This document shows positions 1-4,691 of a stretch of 6,360 nt of DNA, piece by piece. The DNA comes from Hydrogenophaga sp. GTDB taxonomy: Bacteria > Pseudomonadota > Gammaproteobacteria > Burkholderiales > Burkholderiaceae_C. The notes under the pieces were generated by a model. It did no database searches and was not told the DNA's origin. It saw nothing but the letters and a program-made list of their open reading frames with translations. The stretch lies in NCBI GenBank assembly GCA_030684755.1, contig JAUXXN010000083.1, positions 1 to 6,360 on the forward strand, in the 5' to 3' direction. Position numbers and translations under genes: made by a program. How positions within the stretch are numbered: the stretch's first letter is position 1; every line of letters starts with the position of its first letter.

Positions 1-723
1 CGCGCCCTGAACGCGGCACACCAGCTCGGTCACGCCGGGCGTGGGCGTTTGCACACTGACCACCGTGGCCGCGTACCGGCGGCTGCGGCCCACTTGGCCG
101 GTCAGCGTCCACCCGGCGGCCAGTGAGCCTGCTGTGAGCAAGCCCGCCAGCAGCCAGCCGATGGGATGCGCCCAGTAGTCTGCCGGGGCCAGCACCGCCG
201 CATGCAGCGCCACACCCAGGTACAGCACCGGCATGACCCGGTGCAGGTGGCGCCACAGGTGGTACGGGAACCGCTTCCACAGCGTGATCACCAGCATGCC
301 CAGCGCCACGTAAATGGCCCATTCGCCCAGCTCTTCACCCACGTCTTGCATGGCACCCAGCCAGCCGCCGTATTCCTGTTCTTCAGGGCGGCCTGCGCGG
401 CCGTACAGCGCCTTGACGATGTCGTCGGCCATTTCAAGCAACCAGTGCATGGCCGCAAACAGAACAGCGGCCATGCCCGTCCATTTGTGCAGCCGGTACA
501 TCTGGTCAATGCCGCCAAAGGGGCGCTCCAGCCAAGTCAGGCGCACCGCCAGCACCATGGCCAGCGACATCAGACCGATCGACAGCACGCCACTCAGGTA
601 GAAGGCCTGTGTATACACGGCCCAGGGCACAGAGTCGGTGCCCGCGCCGTGGGCCCACAGGGCACTGCCCCATGCCCAGGCCAGCAGGGCAATGAAAGTA
701 ACGAACGTGGTGATGAGGGTCAT
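1..723 (-). CDS. Ferric reductase-like transmembrane flavocytochrome, N-terminal part (3' end outside window)
   Basis: This partial gene has 241 visible codons and runs off the left edge. It reads from an ATG at 723-721. An in-frame TGA 12 bases upstream of that ATG bounds the start, although no strong Shine-Dalgarno is visible. The protein is very hydrophobic, with about six membrane segments (roughly residues 3-24, 37-61, 77-97, 132-149, 161-180 and 185-207). Two histidine pairs sit in segments 3 and 5: H79 and H93 (13 residues between) and H161 and H174 (12 between). This is the same spacing as the bis-haem ligands of NADPH oxidases and ferric reductases. From about residue 213 the sequence turns polar and looks like the start of an FAD-binding FR-type beta barrel; the FAD/NAD(P)H domains would lie beyond position 1. 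Such proteins pass electrons from cytoplasmic NAD(P)H through two haems to an acceptor across the membrane (ferric iron, oxygen or another protein). The true acceptor is unknown. The gene is divergent from the cytochrome operon that starts at 878, so shared regulation is possible. Confidence 0.87.
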   Translation of the reverse strand, partial: MTLITTFVTFIALLAWAWGSALWAHGAGTDSVPWAVYTQAFYLSGVLSIGLMSLAMVLAVRLTWLERPFGGIDQMYRLHKWTGMAAVLFAAMHWLLEMADDIVKALYGRAGRPEEQEYGGWLGAMQDVGEELGEWAIYVALGMLVITLWKRFPYHLWRHLHRVMPVLYLGVALHAAVLAPADYWAHPIGWLLAGLLTAGSLAAGWTLTGQVGRSRRYAATVVSVQTPTPGVTELVCRVQGA

Positions 724-781
724 GGTGCGTGGTCAGGGTTGCCGGGTAGGTCGGGTAAAGCCCATTTTTGGCCGCCGGAGG

Positions 782-799
782 TGAACGGGGGATGAACGG
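782..799. repeat. Direct repeat TGAACGG, 11-bp period, in divergent intergenic region
   Basis: The heptamer TGAACGG occurs at 782-788 and again at 793-799, one helical turn apart. It lies between the divergent flavocytochrome and cytochrome genes. Tandem half-sites with 11-bp phase are typical of OmpR-family response-regulator operators, but the repeat is short and the protein that would bind it is unknown. A related pair lies at 2931-2948. Confidence 0.3.
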
Positions 800-811
800 T
801 GGCTTCAGGCT

Positions 812-830
812 TTGTTCAAGCGCAGAACAA
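812..830. promoter_or_regulatory. Inverted repeat TTGTTC-N7-GAACAA, candidate operator
   Basis: A perfect 6-bp inverted repeat with a 7-base spacer lies 47 bases upstream of the shp ATG and 88 bases upstream of the divergent flavocytochrome start. The inner part fits the T-N11-A pattern of LysR-type regulators (TTC-N7-GAA). It does not fit an FNR/DNR box (TTGAT-N4-ATCAA). No convincing -35/-10 pair was found in 724-877, so the position of the site relative to a promoter cannot be set. Confidence 0.35.
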
Positions 831-877
831 CAAACTTGCCTCACTGGACCCACCACACCTTTCCTACAGGAGCCTTC

Positions 878-1363
878 ATGACCATCCGTTTTTCCCCCAT
901 CGCCACATCGGCCACATCGGCCAGGCTTAGCCCCGCTTGTCCCACACCACGCCCAGCCGACCACACCCGCCGGTTGCGCGGCATGGCGGCCTTGGTTGCC
1001 GCGCTGCTGGTGGGTGGCCCGGTACTGGCCGCCGACACCACCCCAGCCGACCAACTCAAGCGCTGGACGGTGGAAGCCGGTGCCCCGGCCTCGGTCGAGC
1101 GGGGCAAGGTGTTTTTCAACAGCCGCCATGGCGGCGAGTGGAGCTGTGCCTCGTGCCACAACACGCCGCCCACCACAGAGGGCAAGCACCCCAACACGGG
1201 CAAGGTCATTCCACCGCTGGCCCCCAGCTTCAACGCCAAAACTTTCACCGACGTAGCCAAGGCCGACAAATGGTTTCGCCGCAACTGCAATGACGTGCTC
1301 AAACGCGAATGCACCGCCCCCGAAAAGGCCGATGTGTTGGCCTACCTGATCAACCTGAAATGA
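878..1363 (+). CDS. shp: SHP-type oxygen/NO-binding monohaem cytochrome c (DUF1924 family)
   Basis: This 161-residue exported cytochrome c starts at the ATG at 878, five bases after a clear AGGAG (868-872). A longer in-frame reading from TTG 812 has no such site. An unusually long N-region of about 30 residues precedes a hydrophobic stretch (residues 36-50), with likely signal cleavage after V-L-A51, giving about 110 mature residues. The haem site is CASCH (C90, C93, H94). No methionine lies near the C-terminus to act as sixth ligand. Instead there is N136-C137 followed by C145, in the context RRNCND and KREC. In the known Rhodobacter sphaeroides SHP structure, the sixth ligand is an asparagine near the C-terminus that moves away when O2 or NO binds, beside a disulfide; N136 and C137/C145 fit that arrangement. 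SHP has been assigned O2 binding and NO dioxygenase-like activity and accepts electrons from DHC, encoded next. The family call is firm. The physiological substrate here is inferred. Confidence 0.9.
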   Translation: MTIRFSPIATSATSARLSPACPTPRPADHTRRLRGMAALVAALLVGGPVLAADTTPADQLKRWTVEAGAPASVERGKVFFNSRHGGEWSCASCHNTPPTTEGKHPNTGKVIPPLAPSFNAKTFTDVAKADKWFRRNCNDVLKRECTAPEKADVLAYLINLK

Positions 1364-1377
1364 CGGAGCGCCCGACC

Positions 1378-1914
1378 ATGAACGCACTGTCTTCCCCCCG
1401 TCTGGCCAACTGGCTGGCCTGCGGCCTGCTGGCCCTGGCCGCGCCGCTGGCCGCCCATGCCGACAGCCAAAACCTGCAGCCCCGCAACGAGCTGAAGGTG
1501 TACACCGAAGAATGCGGCTCGTGCCACCTGGCCTACCCACCCGCCTTGCTGCCCGCTGCTTCATGGAAACGCATGATGGGCACGCTGGACAACCACTATG
1601 GCGACGATGCCTCGTTGGATGCCGCCACCGTGCAGCAAATCAGCACCTGGCTGCAAACCCACGCAGGCACCTATAAAAAAGTCCGCCGCGACCCCACTCC
1701 TCCGCCTGACGACCGCATCACCCGCAGCGCATGGTTCGAGCGCGAGCACCGCGACGTGGACACCCCCAAGGTCTGGAAGCACGCGTCCGTCAAAAGCGCC
1801 GCCAACTGCATGGCCTGCCACAGCACCGCCGACAAGGGCAACTTCGACGAAAGTAGTCTTCGGTTCCCCAAAGGGCTGGACGAACGCTACCGCAGCGCCT
1901 TTCAAGGAGATTGA
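1378..1914 (+). CDS. dhc: Periplasmic dihaem cytochrome c (DHC)
   Basis: This 178-residue secreted dihaem cytochrome begins at ATG 1378, nine bases after GGAG (1365-1368). A possible alternative start at ATG 1360 overlaps the shp stop (ATGA) and adds six residues, but 1378 gives the cleaner signal peptide (hydrophobic residues 12-26, cleavage after A-H-A28). There are two CxxCH haem sites: CGSCH (C46, C49, H50) and CMACH (C144, C147, H148). They are almost 100 residues apart, as in the DHC family. H73, H95, H124 and H135 are candidate distal ligands. DHC is the known electron donor to SHP, and the two are usually encoded together with a membrane cytochrome b. The gap from shp is only 14 bases, and the next gene starts two bases after this stop, so the three genes form one operon. 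The role is probably periplasmic transfer of electrons from the membrane cytochrome b to SHP. Confidence 0.9.
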   Translation: MNALSSPRLANWLACGLLALAAPLAAHADSQNLQPRNELKVYTEECGSCHLAYPPALLPAASWKRMMGTLDNHYGDDASLDAATVQQISTWLQTHAGTYKKVRRDPTPPPDDRITRSAWFEREHRDVDTPKVWKHASVKSAANCMACHSTADKGNFDESSLRFPKGLDERYRSAFQGD

Positions 1915-1916
1915 TC

Positions 1917-2657
1917 ATGAACGCATCTGTTGCTACCAGCGCTGGCACCCAGGCCCGCCCCGCCGCCCAAGCAGTGGCTGGCCCGGCGCCGTCGCGGCGG
2001 GTGGTTGACGCCGCCACCCGCATGTACCACGGGTTGTTTGCGCTCAGCTTTTTGGGCGCCTACCTCACCGCAGAAGGCGAGCGCTGGCGCATGTTGCACG
2101 TCACGCTGGGTTACACCCTGGCCGGGCTGCTGGTGTTCAGGGTGGTGTATGGGTTGTTTGGCCCCCGGCAGGCCCGCCTGTCGGCCCTGTGGGCCAAGCT
2201 GAGCGGTGGCGCCGACTGGCTGCGCAGCGCCAGCCGCGCCCGTGCGCTGGCCGGTGTCAACTGGCGTCAGGGTCAAAACCTGCTGATGGCGCTGGCCGTG
2301 GTGTGCATGCTGGTGACGGTGGTGCCCGTCACGCTGACGGGTTACGCCAGCTTCAACGAGTGGGGCCCCGACGCCCTGACCGACTGGCACGCCTGGGTGG
2401 GCGACGCCTTTTTGGTCCTGGTGCTGGCCCATTTGGGGGGGCTGCTGGCTCTCAGCCTGTGGCGGCGCAAAAACCTGACCACGCCCATGCTCACCGGGCG
2501 CACCGAAGGCCGTGGCCCCGACCTGGTCAAACACAACCACGCCGCACTGGCCGCGCTGTTGCTGCTGGCCGTGGCGGCTTACATCACCTGGGAGTGGAGC
2601 CAGTCCCCCAAGGGCCTGATCGACTGGCCCAGCCTGTGGGCACTGTTCAAAAACTGA
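1917..2657 (+). CDS. Membrane cytochrome b (b561 / Ni,Fe-hydrogenase b-type family) of the SHP-DHC operon
   Basis: This 246-residue integral membrane cytochrome b starts at ATG 1917, six bases after a strong AAGGAGA (1904-1910). A TTG two codons upstream is in frame but sits too close to that site. After a polar N-terminus of about 33 residues, there are four main membrane helices (roughly 36-54, 62-82, 121-142 and 159-182) and a probable fifth near 208-226. Haem-ligand candidates lie at helix ends or inside helices: H38, H61, H158 and H172. H206 and H208 lie before the last helix. This fits the four-helix, two-haem b561/HupC-like fold that oxidises quinol and hands electrons to a periplasmic c-type cytochrome. 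Its place directly after shp and dhc matches the known shp-dhc-cytb arrangement, so its partner is most likely DHC. It is not a hydrogenase subunit here, because no hydrogenase genes are present. Confidence 0.88.
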   Translation: MNASVATSAGTQARPAAQAVAGPAPSRRVVDAATRMYHGLFALSFLGAYLTAEGERWRMLHVTLGYTLAGLLVFRVVYGLFGPRQARLSALWAKLSGGADWLRSASRARALAGVNWRQGQNLLMALAVVCMLVTVVPVTLTGYASFNEWGPDALTDWHAWVGDAFLVLVLAHLGGLLALSLWRRKNLTTPMLTGRTEGRGPDLVKHNHAALAALLLLAVAAYITWEWSQSPKGLIDWPSLWALFKN

Positions 2658-2660
2658 CCG

Positions 2661-2681
2661 CCTGCTGCCTGCTGCCTGTTG
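2661..2681 (+). repeat. Three tandem 7-bp units (CCTGCTG)
   Basis: Two perfect copies of CCTGCTG (2661-2667, 2668-2674) are followed by CCTGTTG (2675-2681), just after the cytochrome b stop. This is a small tandem repeat in the 73-base gap before rubredoxin. No function is apparent, and slippage may have produced it. Confidence 0.5.
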
Positions 2682-2730
2682 CGTAGTCATACCTGATGTT
2701 GAAACCTGAATTGTTTGAAGAGATAACCCC

Positions 2731-2895
2731 ATGAAAACCTGGATGTGTGTGGTGTGTGGATTCATTTACGACGAGGCCGAGGGCCACCCCGAAGACGGCA
2801 TTGCGCCCGGCACCCCTTGGGCCGATGTGCCCACCAACTGGATGTGCCCCGAGTGCAACGTGGGCAAAGCGCAGTTTGAAATGGTGGAGCTGTGA
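2731..2895 (+). CDS. Rubredoxin
   Basis: This is a complete 54-residue rubredoxin, the usual length for the family. The iron-binding cysteines are in canonical spacing: C6-x2-C9-G and C39-P-x-C42. The family's conserved aromatic and core positions are also present (W4, Y13, W30, W37, F49), along with the acidic E15/E17/D22 patch. There is no signal peptide, so it is cytoplasmic. The start is ATG 2731, seven bases after an AAGAGA purine run (2718-2723). Rubredoxins are one-electron carriers; known partners include alkane hydroxylases, flavodiiron NO/O2 reductases and rubredoxin reductases, none of which is encoded here. It lies 73 bases after the cytochrome b gene on the same strand, so read-through from the operon is possible. 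Because SHP and DHC are periplasmic, direct contact with this protein is unlikely, and any functional link would be indirect. Confidence 0.96.
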   Translation: MKTWMCVVCGFIYDEAEGHPEDGIAPGTPWADVPTNWMCPECNVGKAQFEMVEL

Positions 2896-2932
2896 GGCGC
2901 CCGCTCAGCGTGTGGCGCAAGCGGCCTGTCTG

Positions 2933-2965
2933 AACGGCATCTGAACGCGCGCTTCAGGTGCCGTT
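2933..2965 (+). other. Strong 13-bp RNA hairpin downstream of rubredoxin
   Basis: Arms at 2933-2945 and 2953-2965 pair over 13 bases with one G-U wobble, closing a 7-base CGCGCGC loop. No T-run follows (AAGGG comes next), so it is not a standard intrinsic terminator. It could stabilise the 3' end of the rubredoxin transcript, stop transcription with Rho, or form part of the leader of the next gene. Confidence 0.55.
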
Positions 2966-3016
2966 AAGGGCAAGTTGCACACCATGCTTGGGTGGCTTGT
3001 TCATTGAAGTGGCCAC

Positions 3017-3055
3017 CCGCAGGCGCGGTCTGCATGCCCTGCGGCCCCTTTTTTT
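3017..3055 (+). terminator. Terminator-like stem and T7 run just before the DUF5666 gene
   Basis: A 7-bp stem CCGCAGG (3017-3023) / CCTGCGG (3038-3044) with a 14-base loop is followed by CCCC and seven T's (3049-3055). It could end the cytochrome-rubredoxin transcript. It finishes only four bases before the ribosome site (AAGG, 3060-3063) of the next gene. That gene's promoter must therefore lie upstream, unless its transcript starts at or after the T-run, so the element may act as an attenuator. The long loop and the four-C spacer weaken the call. Confidence 0.45.
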
Positions 3056-3068
3056 AACCAAGGTACTT

Positions 3069-4514
3069 ATGAAATTCCTGACACCGTTTCCTGTTCGATC
3101 CATGCTTTCAGCCGGTGCGGCGCTTGCCCTGGTGGCCTGCGGCGGCGGTGGAGCCGACCCCGTCGCGGGCCCGGCTCCCATCACAGAGCAGCCTGCTGGC
3201 GTGGCCGCCACCTACGTGGGGCCCATCAGCGGTTTCGGGTCGGTGATCGTCAACGGCATGCGGTTTGACACCGTGGGTGCCGCAATGGCGGATGACGATG
3301 GCCGACCCGTGCGTTTGCAAGATTTGTCGTTGGGCATGACGGTCAGTGTGGACGGCACCGCCGACGAGGCCACGGCCCGAGGCGCTGCCAAATCGTTAGC
3401 GCTGCTGCGCGGCACCACCGGGCCCATCACCGCCCTGGATGCCGTGAACCAGACCCTCACCGTGCTGGGCATGACGGTCAAAGCCACACCGGCCACTGCG
3501 TACAAAGACGTGGCTGGTTTTGCGTCGCTGACCGTGGGCAGCGTGGTGGAGGTGTACGGTGTCGTTCAATCCGACAACACGGTGCTGGCCAGTTTGATTG
3601 ACAAGGAAGATTCGGTCAGCACCCATCGGTTGGTGGGCCGCCTGAGTGGCTTGAACACAGCGGCCAAGACCTTCCAGGTCGGCACGCTGCAGGTCAGCTA
3701 TGGCAGCGCAGCACTGGCGGGTGTGCTGGTTGACGGTGCGCTGGTCAACGTCAAGGCTGCACAGGCACAGGCACCGGCGGGCGGCGTGCTGACTGCGAGC
3801 GAGGTGCGGGTGGGTGGCAGCAAGGGCTACAGCACCACGGTGGCGGCCGGTTCGTACCTGAAGATCAAGGGCGTGGCAGAGGCGGCACCCGTCAACGGCG
3901 TGCTGACCGTGTCGGGTACGCGGGTGAATGTGACCCAGGCGGTGTACAAAAACGCGGGCACCATCCGTGCGGGGGATTTTCTGGAAATCAAAGGCGCATG
4001 GGATGGCAGCGTGTTGCTCGCCAGCAAGGTGGAGCTGGAAAACGATGACCGCGACAACGACGGCTACAAAGACAGCAACGAGCTGTACGGCGCAGTCAGT
4101 GCCCTCACAGCCGAGGGCCATGTGGTGATGAACGGCGTGACGGTGGACATCAGCACGGCGTACTTTGACAAAGGCACCCACGCCCAGTTGGCGGTCGGCG
4201 TGCCGCTGGAGGTCAAGGGCGTGGTGCAAGGCAACCTGTTCAAGGCCCACAAGGTGGAGTTCAAGTCGGGGTACAGCTCCAGCGGCTCTAGCGGCAGCAC
4301 CGGCTTTGAGTACGAGTCTTACGGCTTTGTGAGCGACTTTGTGTCGGTGTCCAGTTTCAAGGTCAACGGCATGGCTGTGGATGCCTCAGCCGCCCGATTC
4401 GAAGATGGCACCCCCGCCAACTTGGCCAACGGGGCCTACCTGGAAGTCAAAGGTGCGCAGAACGCGCAGGGCGTGTTCGTGGCGCGCAAGGTGGAGTTCA
4501 AACGGTTGCGCTGA
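3069..4514 (+). CDS. Lipoprotein with about six tandem DUF5666-like repeats
   Basis: This 481-residue protein starts at ATG 3069, five bases after AAGG. An upstream in-frame GTG at 2958 would put about 37 unlikely residues before the signal. The N-terminus is a lipoprotein signal ending in the lipobox L-V-A-C24, followed by glycines and no +2 aspartate, which suggests outer-membrane sorting. The rest is built from about six similar units of roughly 60 residues (near 50-114, 118-178, 188-247, 264-323, 339-398 and 417-478). Each has a pattern like F-x-V-N-G-x-x-V, then G-x-x-L-x-V-K-G, then A-x-K-V-E. Units 5 and 6 are the most alike. This is the DUF5666 pattern, a small beta-rich domain of unknown function. 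Between units 4 and 5, D327-x-D-x-D-G332-x-x-D335-x-x-E338 matches an EF-hand or thrombospondin type 3 calcium loop. A Ser/Gly linker (400-411) precedes unit 6. Function unknown; it is probably a periplasmic or surface structural or binding protein. Confidence 0.85.
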   Translation: MKFLTPFPVRSMLSAGAALALVACGGGGADPVAGPAPITEQPAGVAATYVGPISGFGSVIVNGMRFDTVGAAMADDDGRPVRLQDLSLGMTVSVDGTADEATARGAAKSLALLRGTTGPITALDAVNQTLTVLGMTVKATPATAYKDVAGFASLTVGSVVEVYGVVQSDNTVLASLIDKEDSVSTHRLVGRLSGLNTAAKTFQVGTLQVSYGSAALAGVLVDGALVNVKAAQAQAPAGGVLTASEVRVGGSKGYSTTVAAGSYLKIKGVAEAAPVNGVLTVSGTRVNVTQAVYKNAGTIRAGDFLEIKGAWDGSVLLASKVELENDDRDNDGYKDSNELYGAVSALTAEGHVVMNGVTVDISTAYFDKGTHAQLAVGVPLEVKGVVQGNLFKAHKVEFKSGYSSSGSSGSTGFEYESYGFVSDFVSVSSFKVNGMAVDASAARFEDGTPANLANGAYLEVKGAQNAQGVFVARKVEFKRLR

Positions 4515-4613
4515 ATCCGTGCGCAGACGGCTGGAGTTGATGAAGTCTTCCCAGCCCAGTGCCAGTTCATTGGCCTTCAACCTTACATGGCACGTCTATT
4601 CATGGGTATGGAC

Positions 4614-4649
4614 CCAGCGGGTTTAAGGCCGACTTAACCTGGTTTTTTT
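4614..4649 (+). terminator. Terminator-like hairpin with T7 after the DUF5666 gene
   Basis: An imperfect stem (CCAG, then GTT and AAG on the left; CTT, AAC, CTGG on the right) with small bulges and a GCCGA loop is followed at once by seven T's (4643-4649). It lies 100 bases after the DUF5666 stop and would separate that gene from the transferase gene. The stem also holds the PmrA-box-like repeat. TTAA is self-complementary, so part of the pairing follows automatically from that repeat, and the two readings compete. Confidence 0.45.
4622..4638 (+). promoter_or_regulatory. PmrA-box-like direct repeat upstream of eptA
   Basis: TTTAAG (4622-4627), five bases, then CTTAAC (4633-4638) gives half-sites with 11-bp period. 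The published PmrA box is YTTAAK-N5-YTTAAK; 11 of the 12 defined positions match, and only the last base (C) departs. A weak -10 candidate, TACGCT (4649-4654), would place the -35 region inside the box, as expected for an activated promoter. The transferase GTG start is 53 bases downstream. EptA/PmrC genes are classic PmrA targets, which supports the assignment. No PmrAB genes are in the window. Confidence 0.5.
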
Positions 4650-4691
4650 ACGCTGACTGAGCCAGGCTGTTCTGGCCTGTGAGGTGCTTGC

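Noticed and set aside
166..795. Plus-strand open frame (209 codons) opposite the flavocytochrome
   Set aside because: The minus strand encodes a membrane protein with exact bis-haem spacing. The plus frame is His/Gln/Arg-rich with no hydrophobic or domain pattern.
506..1564. Long open frame on the minus strand (352 codons) across the intergenic gap and shp
   Set aside because: It lies antisense to three well-supported genes, is Gly/Arg/Trp-rich low-information sequence and shows no domain. It is a GC-rich shadow frame.
2699..2727. TTGAAA-N17-GATAAC promoter-like pair before rubredoxin
   Set aside because: The match is fair, but transcription would begin around 2731-2734, at or inside the start codon, which conflicts with the apparent ribosome site at 2718-2723.
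1902..2765. Minus-strand open frame (287 codons) opposite cytochrome b and the rubredoxin start
   Set aside because: It overlaps the cytochrome b gene with its strong ribosome site and has His/Gln/Gly-rich shadow composition.
2958..3068. N-terminal extension of the DUF5666 protein from GTG 2958
   Set aside because: It would translate the hairpin and T-run, and it would bury the lipoprotein signal. ATG 3069 has its own ribosome site and gives a proper signal peptide.
4529..4556. Hairpin GGCTGG / CCAGCC after the DUF5666 stop as a terminator
   Set aside because: It has a six-base stem, a 16-base loop and no T-run. The later hairpin with T7 is a better candidate.
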